Assembly (NCBI GenBank): GCA_965248775.1
Contig: OZ252150.1
Coordinates: 1,612,001 to 1,676,000 of the forward strand
Direction: 5' to 3'
Length of the DNA stretch: 64,000 nucleotides
Origin: JBHHUI01 sp965248775
GTDB taxonomy: Bacteria; Chloroflexota; Anaerolineae; Anaerolineales; JBHHUI01
Shown in pieces: positions 9,604 to 19,240 of this stretch. A model generated the notes under the pieces. The model was not told where the DNA came from and searched no databases. It worked only from the letters and a program-made list of their open reading frames with translations. Each line of letters starts with the position of its first letter. Position 1 is the stretch's first letter. A program made the position numbers and the translations under genes.

Positions 9604-11172
9604 TTAGTGTGAGACACCGTTAATTTCAAAGAGCCGACAATCACATGCCTCGCGTCTTGAGGTTGCTGACAAAAGGACACCAGAGTATTCCTGTCCACCC
9701 GCTTCAAGAACATAATCACCTAACTGAAAGGGCACATCAACAGGAGAGATCCAGACGCCGTTATATTTCCGCGCAAGATGCAGATGTGCGCCGGTCGCAG
9801 AGCCACCGTCACAACTCGGTCTGCCGAGATACGTACCTCGTCTCGCAATAGTATCCGAAAGTGCATGGGTGGCGTCATCGAGATGGAAGAACAGGATATT
9901 CCAGCCAGTTTGCTCAAAGCCATCCTGATCGAGATCAAGCATCACTTGACCTAGCCCTGTTCGGACGACCCGTCCGGTGTCAACGGCAGTCGCGGCAGCC
10001 TCAGAAACATAGCAACCGACATTATCATCCGGTGGAACAAAATCGATTGCACCCCACGGTGTCCCCGAACCAAAGGATGCATGAGCGCCCCCTGAGAAAT
10101 ACCAGGTCGATCCACGCTCCCACGGCAAATCAAAGATCGGCTGTTGCAGGTCTGCTGGAATGAGCGGTTCTACTGCGCGGACAAATGGATCGCCAAACAT
10201 GCGCGCATAGACTTGTGCAAACCCATCGGCCGAGATAGCTCGCTCCCAATCCTCTGAACTGCTCGTCTGGGCAAAGAAGGACTGCACAGCAGCTGTGCCC
10301 GCGTTCATACCTCGATCAAGTCCAATGCGCGTGCCATCCCCGAGAATAACAAGACTCAGGCGCCCTTCCCGCCAACCATAGAACCCTGCATTGAGTTTGT
10401 TGGCCGTCCAATTGAGCTGTCGGAAAAGCCCCTCACCGGCGGCACGGCCATACGGATACACGAGTTTGTCTGCATCCGGTTCGGCTTGAGTCACCCAACC
10501 CGATCGGTATTCAAGCAATGCTAGCAGGAGGCGCGGGTTGATACTGTAGTTTTCTGCGAAGCGTTGCAAGATTTCAGGACCGGACGTAGCGACGCCGTCA
10601 ATATTCTCCGAATAACGGGTTAGAAACCCATCTCGTTCATTTGCGTAGGTTAAGACATCGAAGTCAATCGCTGCAGGTCCGTAAACCAGTTCACTATCCG
10701 GGATCAGCTTAAGTGCCGGGCCAATTGCAGAGACCCGTTGGGGTACAATGATTATCTGACCGGGAAATATCGTCGCCCCATCTGTGAAATCGTTCGCACT
10801 CTGTATTTGCTGGATTTTTAATCCAAAGTTGGCGGCGATTTGGCCTAGCTCTTCACCTTCCTGAACCAGGTATTCGAGGAAGTACCAATCTGGTCCAAGG
10901 TCGCTTAGATTGGGCAGATTATCTCGAGTAGCATCAAGCGTTGGTGAGGGTGGGACTACTTGGGTCGTATCGAGTTCGACGATTGTACTTTCGCCGACAC
11001 TTGGATCATCGGACACAACTTCTTGAGCGACAAATGGAGTGTACGTAGCAGCACTCCCCCGCACTGGAATTTGGACGGGAGTCAGACAAGCTGACACAAC
11101 GATGGCGCTCCAAAATAGAGATATGAATTTGAGTGTGTGCTGGACGATGGGGATCGGCAGAGACTGAATCAC
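9604..11172 (-). CDS. LysM lipoprotein with beta-lytic (LasA-like, M23A) peptidase domain
   Basis: A 522-residue lipoprotein. The signal peptide ends VVSAC (Cys29). A LysM peptidoglycan-binding domain spans about 98-146 (YLVQEGEELGQIAANFGL ... GQIIIVPQ). A helical middle region (about 195-345) is followed by a zinc peptidase domain: GGAH (His364), then AIDF (Asp377) 13 residues later, and GAHLHLAR (His463, His465). The His-13-Asp spacing and WYFSGGAH fit beta-lytic/LasA-type M23A enzymes rather than the HxGxD form of common M23B enzymes. It probably cuts peptidoglycan cross-links or surface proteins outside the cell. It is divergent from the AI-2E-type permease, with only 5 bp between the two start codons. 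Confidence 0.83.
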   Translation of the reverse strand: MIQSLPIPIVQHTLKFISLFWSAIVVSACLTPVQIPVRGSAATYTPFVAQEVVSDDPSVGESTIVELDTTQVVPPSPTLDATRDNLPNLSDLGPDWYFLEYLVQEGEELGQIAANFGLKIQQIQSANDFTDGATIFPGQIIIVPQRVSAIGPALKLIPDSELVYGPAAIDFDVLTYANERDGFLTRYSENIDGVATSGPEILQRFAENYSINPRLLLALLEYRSGWVTQAEPDADKLVYPYGRAAGEGLFRQLNWTANKLNAGFYGWREGRLSLVILGDGTRIGLDRGMNAGTAAVQSFFAQTSSSEDWERAISADGFAQVYARMFGDPFVRAVEPLIPADLQQPIFDLPWERGSTWYFSGGAHASFGSGTPWGAIDFVPPDDNVGCYVSEAAATAVDTGRVVRTGLGQVMLDLDQDGFEQTGWNILFFHLDDATHALSDTIARRGTYLGRPSCDGGSATGAHLHLARKYNGVWISPVDVPFQLGDYVLEAGGQEYSGVLLSATSRREACDCRLFEINGVSH

Positions 11173-11177
11173 AGACT

Positions 11178-12329
11178 ATGGATTATACCTGGAGCAGGTC
11201 CACCCGTTACACAATCGTTCTCATCGGGCTTTTATTGGGCGCATTGATTACTTTTGCCGCCCGCGAACTGGTACGCCCGTTAATTATCTCCGGCTTGCTC
11301 GCCTATGTCCTTAATCCAGCCGTAGAGTTAATCATGGCGCGCACGCGCCTGGGAAGATCACTAGCAGCGCTCATCGTCTACTTTTTCGCGCTAGCGATTG
11401 TGATCGCAGTCCCGGCAATTACAACGCCGATTGTCATTCGACAACTGACAGGCCTGACATTAGATTTCCAACGAATTCAGAATCAGGTTGAAGCAATACT
11501 CTCGGAACCAATCGCTATTGGTGGTATCGATCTCTTGCCGAACATCACGACCGTCAATATCGGACAGTTAATCGCCGAGGCGGTTGCTCCAGCTGCTGGT
11601 AATGCCTTGGACTTCCTGGGCGGCTTAACTACCAATTTACTTTGGGTTCTTCTGATTCTTGTCACAACCTACTATTTACTCCGCGATGGACCCCGCATCT
11701 CAACCTGGTTCGTCAGACTTGCACCCGAACGACTTCAATCCGATATTGAACGGCTTTTCTTCGAGACAGACTATGTTTGGAGTGCGTACCTGCGGGGACA
11801 ATTAACCTTAAGTCTAATAATAGGTGTGTTGACCGCTATTGTAACGGCCGCCGTCGGACTTCCGGGTGCACTCGTGCTCGGTCTGCTCGCTGGAATACTC
11901 GATGTGATTCCTTCACTCGGGCCAACTGTTGCGGGTGCCATATCTGTTGTGGTCGCATTATTCCTCGGCTCGACTTATCTTCCACTATCTAACTTTGTAT
12001 TTGGGTTGATTGTCCTGGCCGTATTTATTGTGATTCAACAAATCGAAAACATCTGGCTGCGCCCACAGATCATGGGCCATTCCCTGAGTATTCATCCTGC
12101 TATTGTTTTTGTCTCAGTCCTGGGCGCGTTGGCAGTCGTGGGCGTTCTCGGTGCCCTGGTTATCATTCCGGTTGTTGCTACACTCGGTCTCGTTGTACGC
12201 TACTTTCACCGTCGCTTGCTTGGCAAAGACCCATGGGCAGGCGTTCTGGACAGACGAAAACATCCGGCCGATGCGAATAAGACTGCACAACAAATGACAG
12301 CTTCAACTGAAGAGCCAAGTCGAATTTAG
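11178..12329 (+). CDS. AI-2E family (PerM/TqsA-like) membrane transporter
   Basis: A 383-residue polytopic membrane protein. The N-terminal pair of helices with RPLIISGLLAYVLNPAVE, the central amphipathic region, and the C-terminal block (GLLAGILDVIPSLGPTVAG, then IENIWLRPQIMG and LSIHPAIVFVSVLGA) are the standard signatures of the AI-2E transporter family. Family members export autoinducer-2, act in Na+/H+ exchange or have no known cargo; the substrate is open. The ATG at 11178 is preferred over an upstream in-frame start because it begins just before the first hydrophobic segment. Its 5' end lies 5 bp from that of the divergent peptidase gene, so their promoters must overlap the coding sequences. 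Confidence 0.88.
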   Translation: MDYTWSRSTRYTIVLIGLLLGALITFAARELVRPLIISGLLAYVLNPAVELIMARTRLGRSLAALIVYFFALAIVIAVPAITTPIVIRQLTGLTLDFQRIQNQVEAILSEPIAIGGIDLLPNITTVNIGQLIAEAVAPAAGNALDFLGGLTTNLLWVLLILVTTYYLLRDGPRISTWFVRLAPERLQSDIERLFFETDYVWSAYLRGQLTLSLIIGVLTAIVTAAVGLPGALVLGLLAGILDVIPSLGPTVAGAISVVVALFLGSTYLPLSNFVFGLIVLAVFIVIQQIENIWLRPQIMGHSLSIHPAIVFVSVLGALAVVGVLGALVIIPVVATLGLVVRYFHRRLLGKDPWAGVLDRRKHPADANKTAQQMTASTEEPSRI

Positions 12330-12439
12330 CATGAGAGCGGCTATGCCAGGGGATCAGCGAGATTGCTGTAATTGTGCAGGGAAAGCGCACCATTGGGTCA
12401 ACACATATAAATGGATGTAAACAAGGCGTTTGAGTCGAT

Positions 12440-13687
12440 TTAAAGGGTCATTTCCGGGACACGAATAATAAACCGGGAACCTTCCCCCAGTTCACTCTCG
12501 ACGAATGATTGTCCCCCGTGGCGTTCGGCAATCTTTCGGACGAGGCTCAATCCCAGCCCACTGCCGGATTGTCGACGTGCTTCTCGCAAGCGGACAAAGG
12601 GCATAAAGAGCTTGTCTAAGTCTTCGCGGGCAATACCTGGTCCATTGTCTTCAACAATGATATCGAATTCTGGCCGGGAATTTGTAGTCCGAAGAATGAT
12701 ACGCCCTCCCTCGGGGGTATATTTGCTGGCATTGGAGACAAGATTGCCAATGGCCTCGCGCAAGAGAGGTTCATCGGCGACAACGACAAGCAGGCCATCG
12801 GCGGGAACAAACACGAGGTCCTGCGATTTTTCCCTAACCACATCTTGAATGTCTTCGACAACATTTCGAGCAATCGAGTTCAAATCGTGTGGTTGCCAGT
12901 CTACATCCCCCGTACCGCTCCAGCGCTCATAATTCAGAATTCCTTCAATAAGATCCCGCATTCGATTCAAAGATGAATCAAGGATTCGGAGTGCGCGCCC
13001 TTGGTCGGCTGTCTTTTCAGTGAACAGCTCTTCCGAGAACATGTACAGGGTTCCAATCGCTGTACCCAGTGGGCTGCGCAGATCATGCGCAGCAACTTGT
13101 AACATCCCTTCCATATATTCATTCATTTCTTGCAATGAGTGTACCTGACGCGTTCTAAATATCGCCGCTGCAAGGAGCTGCGCAAGTATCTCGAGCAAGC
13201 CCACATCAGACAAATCTAATTCTAAGGGTGAACGCCAAAGTGCGTATAGTACACCGTAGACTGTTTCGGCGTGAACAATCGAAATTCCTACAAAAGCCCC
13301 AACACCATTTTCGGGAATCAAGGTCGTTGATTCAAAGCCGGTTTCGCTACTATCAGGGACGATTAGCGGAACGTCGTTATCGACAACCCAACGCGTCGCG
13401 CCACCCGGTCTACTTACACGGCGATCAACAGGCACTTGGCCAGTTGAGATGTCTCGCTCATGTTGATTCCGGCGTAAATCTACCAGAACAATCGTTACAT
13501 CATCACAGGCAACGAGTGCCGAAGTTGTTTGTAAAGCCTTATCAAGAATTTCGTCAATAGATACCGGCTGATTGACATCTAGACTGAAATTAAGAAGGGC
13601 TGCCAGTTGCTCTTGATTAGCGCTGGAGAAGGAAGCTGCTCCGCTGTGTGGATCTGATTCAGTCATGGATATGTACGGAGGCTCCAT
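12440..13687 (-). CDS. GAF-domain sensor histidine kinase, soluble
   Basis: A 415-residue protein without membrane helices. A GAF sensor domain (about 25-175) is followed by a HisKA dimerisation helix with VAAHDLRSPLG (His201 is the phosphoacceptor) and an HATPase domain with N-box LVSNASKYTPEGG, G1 box VEDNGPGIA and G2 box GSGLGLSLVRKIAERHGG. It should sense a small cytoplasmic ligand or redox state and autophosphorylate. No response regulator is adjacent, so it is an orphan kinase in this window. The start may be ATG 13687 or the internal ATG 13666. It converges with the AI-2E-type gene and is divergent from the HD protein. Confidence 0.9.
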   Translation of the reverse strand: MEPPYISMTESDPHSGAASFSSANQEQLAALLNFSLDVNQPVSIDEILDKALQTTSALVACDDVTIVLVDLRRNQHERDISTGQVPVDRRVSRPGGATRWVVDNDVPLIVPDSSETGFESTTLIPENGVGAFVGISIVHAETVYGVLYALWRSPLELDLSDVGLLEILAQLLAAAIFRTRQVHSLQEMNEYMEGMLQVAAHDLRSPLGTAIGTLYMFSEELFTEKTADQGRALRILDSSLNRMRDLIEGILNYERWSGTGDVDWQPHDLNSIARNVVEDIQDVVREKSQDLVFVPADGLLVVVADEPLLREAIGNLVSNASKYTPEGGRIILRTTNSRPEFDIIVEDNGPGIAREDLDKLFMPFVRLREARRQSGSGLGLSLVRKIAERHGGQSFVESELGEGSRFIIRVPEMTL

Positions 13688-13873
13688 TTTCGCTCATATA
13701 AACGACTAGGACTTGCATACCTTATCTCCTGTGTCAACCTACATTCTGACAATCGCTATTGTACTCAACCCGGCAATACTCGAGCAAGTTACCAATGGCC
13801 CATAAACATTGTCATTTTGGCGGTGGTGCGCTAGGATTCGCTGCCTGAATGAGTTCACCTTTGGAGGGGTCGG

Positions 13874-14458
13874 ATGTCTTTTAGCCGGGATGATGCTTGG
13901 GAGATAGTTTGCGAATTTGTAAAGAACGAGAATCTTCGTAAACATATGCTGGCAGTAGAAGCGGCTATGCGCTGGTACGCTGTCCATTTTGACGAAGATC
14001 CGGAATATTGGTCGCTGCCCGGCTTATTGCATGATTACGATTGGGAGATCCATCCTACCCTAGAAGAACATCCACAATCCGGTGCAGCAACGCTTCGAGA
14101 ACGTGGTCTTCCTGAAGATGTGATCCGCAGCATCCAGAGTCATGCACCACATACAGGCGTTTCGCGCGAAACAACAATGGACCGGGCGCTTTTTGCCAGC
14201 GACGAATTGACAGGGCTGATTACCGCTGTTGCGCTCGTGCGCCCCTCGAAGTCGATTCTCGATGTGAAAATTAAGTCGGTGAAAAAGAAATGGAAGAATA
14301 AGACATTTGCCGCAGGTGTAATCCGGGAAGATGTTGAAATTGGAGCAGAGGAACTCGAAATCCCCCTGTGGGATCACGTCGGAAATGTACTCACCGCCAT
14401 GCAAGAGAGCGCTTCGGAACTAGGTCTCGATGGCCGCATGGCATCGCCTAACGACTAA
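13874..14458 (+). CDS. HD-domain phosphohydrolase-like protein
   Basis: A 194-residue soluble protein of the HD superfamily. Probable metal ligands are His24 in LRKHMLAVEAAM, His53-Asp54 in PGLLHDYDWEIH, and later histidines in SIQSHAPHTG and an Asp in LFASDELTGLI. This is the short single-domain HDIG form. Such proteins hydrolyse phosphate esters of nucleotides or other small molecules; the substrate is not known. A GGAGGGG ribosome binding site precedes the ATG. Confidence 0.82.
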   Translation: MSFSRDDAWEIVCEFVKNENLRKHMLAVEAAMRWYAVHFDEDPEYWSLPGLLHDYDWEIHPTLEEHPQSGAATLRERGLPEDVIRSIQSHAPHTGVSRETTMDRALFASDELTGLITAVALVRPSKSILDVKIKSVKKKWKNKTFAAGVIREDVEIGAEELEIPLWDHVGNVLTAMQESASELGLDGRMASPND

Positions 14459-14501
14459 AACTGTTCGCACAACCTGATATTTCGAGAGCATCTCACTCTG
14501 G

Positions 14502-14507
14502 TATAAT
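14502..14507 (+). promoter_or_regulatory. Candidate extended -10 promoter element
   Basis: TATAAT preceded by TGG, giving the extended form TGnTATAAT, 64 bp before the ATG of the first zinc-ribbon/LysM gene. A -35 box is weak (TTCGAG at 14481-14486, 15-bp spacing). It is a match to the bacterial housekeeping consensus only. Confidence 0.4.
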
Positions 14508-14570
14508 TCGCGCCGCTAATAACCGTAGCAAATCACCCCCCCTTTTTGCTGTGGTTCCCAGTCAATCTGC

Positions 14571-15896
14571 ATGTCAAAAAAACAAGCCGCGCCGCCTCCT
14601 GCTCCGCGCCTCTGTCCAACCTGCGGCACCCGTGTAGGTGATGCTGCCACGAAGTGTATTGTCTGTGGTGCAGACCTTACACTCGATAAGGATAAATCCT
14701 CCCAAAAGCGTAAACAAACTCCCGCCCATGAGCCGATTTCTTCACCGATAGTCGCTACAGCACCAATCCTAGACTCCGAGCCGGTGCCAGAACCAGAGCC
14801 AGAATCAAAGCCGCCTCCTACTATCCAACCGGTGGGGATAGCTCAGAAAACCAATCCACCCGCCGGCCGCAGGTTTGGGAGAATCCCAATTCCACTCCCA
14901 GCATTTATCGGCGGAATTGCCATCCTGGCTTTACTCCTCTTGACTGTATTTCTGTTTTCGTCAGGCTTGGCCGGAACTAATGATGCTACGCCGACAATCA
15001 CACAAACATCTACACCTCCCCCTACATTTACACCTCCGCCCGCGTCTACAAACACGCCAGTTCCAACAAACACGCCTTTACCTGCTCTTATCCATATTGT
15101 TGCACAAGGGGACACATGCACGAGCATCGCAGTGGTCTTCAATGTATCCGTCCAAAGCATTCTGGAGCTGAACGGATTCCCGCAATCCTGCCCGCTTTTT
15201 GTTGGACAGGAAGTTTCTGTGCCACAACCGACGGCGACGCCTGTGCCCACACCAACGAATACTCTACCCCCACTGGAACTAACACAAGCGGCGCGCCCAA
15301 CTCACGTCGTGGGTTCTGGTGAAAGTCTGTCGAGTATCGCCACCTTTTTCGGTGTGGACTTCAATGTGATGGCAGAGGTCAATGGCAAATTGCCGCCTGA
15401 TTATGCGATCACAATCGGAGAACTTCTCGTCATCCCGGATGATGTTCCAGCTCCGACCGCAGGGCCGACACCTACATCAACGCCTTTGCCCCCCTATGCG
15501 GCACCCCGCTTACTTAATCCTCCGGATGGAGCTGCCATTTCCTCTGTCGAGCAGACGGTTACCTTGCAGTGGGCATCGGTGGGCTTGTTGCAGGATAACG
15601 AAACGTATCTTGTCACCGTTGAGGATGTGACAGCTAATTCGGCTCGTCGAGTCCAAGTCACTACCTTAACGACTCGCTACATTGTCGGGGTCGAGCTAAA
15701 ACCGTTCGAGGCTGTCCCACATGTATTCAAATGGACAATCGTCGCCGCCCGTCAAGTCGGCACGACTGATGGAGGCGAACCCATTTACGAACCAGCTGGA
15801 GCAACCAGCCTCGAACGAACTTTTTCGTGGACTGGAATTGGCATAGTTCCTACGCCGACAAACCCAGCGGAACAAACTCCGTCGGATGAGGGCTAA
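14571..15896 (+). CDS. Zinc-ribbon, single-helix membrane protein with two LysM domains
   Basis: A 441-residue protein with an unusual layout. The N-terminus is a four-cysteine zinc ribbon (Cys15, 18, 29, 32 in LCPTCGTR ... KCIVCGADL). A Pro/Glu-rich stretch, one membrane helix (about 107-130) and a Thr/Pro-rich stalk follow. Two LysM domains come next (about 172-217, HIVAQGDTCTSIAVVFNVS; and about 241-288, HVVGSGESLSSIATFFGVD), and then a beta-sandwich-like tail. The zinc ribbon should be cytoplasmic and the LysM pair external, binding peptidoglycan. It is followed 39 bp later by a shorter paralogue with the same order of domains. Role unknown; envelope sensing or tethering is inference. Confidence 0.82.
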   Translation: MSKKQAAPPPAPRLCPTCGTRVGDAATKCIVCGADLTLDKDKSSQKRKQTPAHEPISSPIVATAPILDSEPVPEPEPESKPPPTIQPVGIAQKTNPPAGRRFGRIPIPLPAFIGGIAILALLLLTVFLFSSGLAGTNDATPTITQTSTPPPTFTPPPASTNTPVPTNTPLPALIHIVAQGDTCTSIAVVFNVSVQSILELNGFPQSCPLFVGQEVSVPQPTATPVPTPTNTLPPLELTQAARPTHVVGSGESLSSIATFFGVDFNVMAEVNGKLPPDYAITIGELLVIPDDVPAPTAGPTPTSTPLPPYAAPRLLNPPDGAAISSVEQTVTLQWASVGLLQDNETYLVTVEDVTANSARRVQVTTLTTRYIVGVELKPFEAVPHVFKWTIVAARQVGTTDGGEPIYEPAGATSLERTFSWTGIGIVPTPTNPAEQTPSDEG

Positions 15897-15935
15897 CAGC
15901 CGACGATGAGCAATAGGAGTTAGAGCCAGAAAAGG

Positions 15936-16784
15936 ATGGGGGAGACTGATTCGATCCGGCCGGTCATCCGTTTGTGTTCAGTGTGTGGGACGCGTGTGGC
16001 TGAAACAGCTACACGCTGCATCGTTTGTGGAGCGGATATGAGTGCGACGACTCAACCGTTGCGCCGAACAGTAATCGAGTCACAAGTCAGGGCTTCAGAG
16101 CCGCTGTCGGTACCTGTTTCCGCACCGAGTCTGCCCGAACCAAATTTTCCAACTGAGCAACAAGATGCTAAAGAAGTGGATTCTCAAGATACGGTCCTGA
16201 GAGGCAACCTTCTGCAAAATGTCCGGCGCACATGGATCGCAATAGCGGGTGGAATACTTACATTGGTCTTAATCTTTGTTGGGGTTCTTATAATCCTCAT
16301 CTCGACGGGCGCGCTAAACGTCGGAGCGCCCCCCGAAAATGGAACTATCGTACAGCCGCCTCCAACATTTACAGCTGCACCAACTATCACGCAAACACCC
16401 CTCCCTTCGAGTACACCACTTCCAGCAAGAACACATATTGCTCTTGATGGAGATTCATGTACAGGATTGGCTCTAATTTATGATGTCACGTTGGAAAGTA
16501 TTCTGAAACTGAATGGGCTGACTCAAAATTGCGAGATTCGAATTGGAGAAGAAGTGTTTATTCCCCAGACGACTCACACGCCCAACCCCATCGAATTAAC
16601 TGCAACGAGCGAAGTCATCGATCCACTTGCCCCGAATCAGCACATCGTCAAAGAAGGCGAGAGTTTGCACAGCATCGCTGAAAAATATAGTGTCGATTTT
16701 GATGCGCTGGCTAGCAAAAACGATATCAGTGGACCTGATTACACGATCTCAATAGAGCAGGAATTGACTATTCCGGCAAAATAA
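15936..16784 (+). CDS. Zinc-ribbon, single-helix membrane protein with two LysM domains (paralogue)
   Basis: A 282-residue paralogue of the gene just upstream. The zinc ribbon is at Cys14, 17, 28 and 31 (LCSVCGTR ... RCIVCGADM). A membrane helix lies at about 98-122 (IAIAGGILTLVLIFVGVLI), a Thr/Pro-rich stalk follows, and two LysM domains are at about 168-213 (HIALDGDSCTGLALIYDVT) and 233-280 (HIVKEGESLHSIAEKYSVD). It lacks the C-terminal beta-sandwich of its neighbour. The pair arose by tandem duplication and is probably cotranscribed. Confidence 0.82.
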   Translation: MGETDSIRPVIRLCSVCGTRVAETATRCIVCGADMSATTQPLRRTVIESQVRASEPLSVPVSAPSLPEPNFPTEQQDAKEVDSQDTVLRGNLLQNVRRTWIAIAGGILTLVLIFVGVLIILISTGALNVGAPPENGTIVQPPPTFTAAPTITQTPLPSSTPLPARTHIALDGDSCTGLALIYDVTLESILKLNGLTQNCEIRIGEEVFIPQTTHTPNPIELTATSEVIDPLAPNQHIVKEGESLHSIAEKYSVDFDALASKNDISGPDYTISIEQELTIPAK

Positions 16785-17868
16785 TCGCAGTAGCTCCGTG
16801 CATTACTCTGCCTGAACTTCTAAATCAAACTCGCTCGAAAGAAATTCTGATATCTGCCTCGCCACGACTTCGTGACCAGCGGCAGTCCAATGCCCGTCAC
16901 AGGCGAAGTGCATTGGCTCCCGCAATGAATGCGCATCGAGAATCGCGGGCAGCAAATCCACATTTAGAATGCCCAGATTCGTCAGGTTTTTCACCACTGC
17001 CCGATTGTCCTGATCATCAACGAGTTGGCTGTCCGCAGACGCGATGGCAACAGCGAATTCTGCACCATTGGCTTGCACCTCGGTACGCAGATGATCTACA
17101 AGCGCAAACGTCAAAACCGACGCTGCAGCATTATGCTCATCGAAAGAAAGTTCGCCCAACGTTGAACTACTCTCTTCCCTAGACCCCTGAACTGCTTCGG
17201 CAGCGAACCGGCCTTCTACTAAATCGGCGCGCCTTTGCCGCAACACATATAAGGAATACAACTTTGAATTTCTCAGAAAAAATTCGTGGATTGGGCCATC
17301 GAGTACACCCTGGTCGGCGGTGAATAAACTATTACCGGGTGGCTGGGTATGCAACGTCAGACGACCACCCGCAGCGAGAAGGAAATAAGGCACCTGCCCC
17401 GGCTCGTAATTAATAGCCGTACTGTTGTCCTGCACATCGTTTCCGGGCTGATAGAGTAGCAATACTAAGTCCGCATCGTATTTCGAACCTTCATGTCGGT
17501 ACCAGAGCAATTCATTGTCCGTACCCCAACCATGGTGCCCACCCGCAATGACTTCAATATCCAAGATTTCTTCAAGGCGGCATGAAAAGTGACCTCTAAC
17601 GGAACCTCTCGCGCCTCCACGAAACTGTCCCCAAGCAACAATATTCGATACTGATCACCTCGATGATACGGGTGCTCGTCATCCCGCAATCCCATGTTGT
17701 TGATCGTCTCAAATTCTCGATAGTCACTCCAACATCCGGGATTAAGTTGGACGCCGGATGCTCCGGGGATAAATACCCCCCCAATCCGGGGATCAAAAAT
17801 ACTTAATTCGGCTGGATACAGAGGCACGACTCTGACAATCATTTCAAACACCACAAGTGTGAAAACAA

Positions 17869-19152
17869 GGTAGGACATCCTCTAACCGTGATCGCTGGTA
17901 TTGAGCGCTAGCGCTTGAACAAAAGCGGGTTCACTAGCAAACTCCTGTAATTGTGGTTTATGCAATGCAGGAGGGGGCCAATGAACCCGGCGGAAGCATT
18001 CTGCCCGAATATCGATTGTGCGGCAAGAGGTCAAACTGGCGAAGGGAATATCAGCGTCCATAGTCAGCAGGAAAAACGCTACCAGTGCGAGGTGTGCGAC
18101 ACGACCTTCGCGGCGACCAAAGGCACGCTTTTCTATCGCTTGCGCACTGACCCTAAGATCGTGATGTTGGTAATCACCTTGCTGGCCTACCCTTGTCGCG
18201 CCCGACAGGGTCGTGATGGTTGCCCGCGCCAGGCGATCGTGGCGGCTTTCGGATTGCACGAGCGTACAGTGCAGAGATGGTGGCGTCGTGCGGGAGAACG
18301 GTGCCATGCCATCCATGCGCATGTGGTCGGGAAAAGTCAGTTGGACTTGCAACAAGTACAAGCGGATGAGATCAAAGTCAAGACGCAACGCGGCACGCTC
18401 TGGATGGCCATGGCCATGATGGTCCCTACGAGGCTGTGGCTGGGTGGCGTCATCAGTGCCAAACGTGACAAAGAGCTCATTCGCACGCTGGCCGAGCAAA
18501 TCCGTGCGGTTGCTCTCGCGCGACCGCTCCTGCTGGCGGTGGACGGTCTGGCGAGCTATGTGGACGCGTTTCGAAAAGCCTTCCGGTCCCCCTTGCCACG
18601 CCGCGGTCCACACGGCCGACCTCAGCTGCTGTCCTGGCCTGACATCGCCATTGTACAAGTTGTCAAACAACGTGCGGCTGGCAAGTTGACTATCGACCGC
18701 CGCATCGTGCAAGGTGCACGTGAGATGATTACACAACTCATCGATGCCACCCAGGGCCGCGGCATGATCAACACTGCCTATATCGAGCGGCTGAACGCCA
18801 CGTTCCGCCAACGGTTGAGCTGCCTCGCGCGCCGCACTCGCCATCTGGCGCAACAAGCCGAGACCCTCGCCGCGGGCATGTTTGTCGTCGGCTGTTTCTA
18901 CAATTTCTGTGACTATCATAAGAGCTTGCGGTTGCGGCTCTCGGTCGGCTCGCACGGATATCGTTGGGTGCAACGTACACCGGCTCTCGCAGCCAGTGTG
19001 ACCGACCACTGTTGGAGCATTGCTGAACTATTGCATTTCAAAGTGCCGCCCCCGTGCTGGACGCCGCCCAAGCGCCGCGGGCCGCCTTCCAGGGAGACTT
19101 TGCGCCTCATGCAACGATGGTGCACATGAACACGATTAGAGGACGTGCTACC
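17869..19152 (+). mobile_element. IS1-like element, 1284 bp, copy 2
   Basis: Same element as 8126-9409, in opposite orientation and of equal length. Inverted repeat ends are GGTAGGACATCCTCT (left) and, read inward, GGTAGCACGTCCTCT (right). It is flanked by the 8-bp duplication GAAAACAA (17861-17868 and 19153-19160). It sits inside the SGNH hydrolase gene. The transposase is on the plus strand. Confidence 0.92.
17951..19129 (+). CDS. IS1-superfamily transposase (392 aa), second copy
   Basis: Residue-for-residue the same as the product at 8149-9327: N-terminal zinc ribbon, helix-turn-helix and DDE-type core ending in ERLNATFRQRL. The start lies 82 bp inside the element and the stop 23 bp from its other end, as in copy 1. 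Identity of the two proteins and intact duplications point to recent movement. Confidence 0.88.
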   Translation: MWFMQCRRGPMNPAEAFCPNIDCAARGQTGEGNISVHSQQEKRYQCEVCDTTFAATKGTLFYRLRTDPKIVMLVITLLAYPCRARQGRDGCPRQAIVAAFGLHERTVQRWWRRAGERCHAIHAHVVGKSQLDLQQVQADEIKVKTQRGTLWMAMAMMVPTRLWLGGVISAKRDKELIRTLAEQIRAVALARPLLLAVDGLASYVDAFRKAFRSPLPRRGPHGRPQLLSWPDIAIVQVVKQRAAGKLTIDRRIVQGAREMITQLIDATQGRGMINTAYIERLNATFRQRLSCLARRTRHLAQQAETLAAGMFVVGCFYNFCDYHKSLRLRLSVGSHGYRWVQRTPALAASVTDHCWSIAELLHFKVPPPCWTPPKRRGPPSRETLRLMQRWCT

Positions 19153-19240
19153 GAAAACAATGGTTGCGAGACTCAGGCCGATTCGTGCTGCAAAACGTCC
19201 CCAGAATGGCGTACGTAGCCAAGCTTTCTTTGATGGTGTT

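Noticed and set aside
9604..11172. Loss of the first zinc His in the LysM peptidase, as the common M23 motif HxGxD is absent
   Set aside because: GGAH with Asp 13 residues later fits the beta-lytic (LasA) type, so the site is probably complete.
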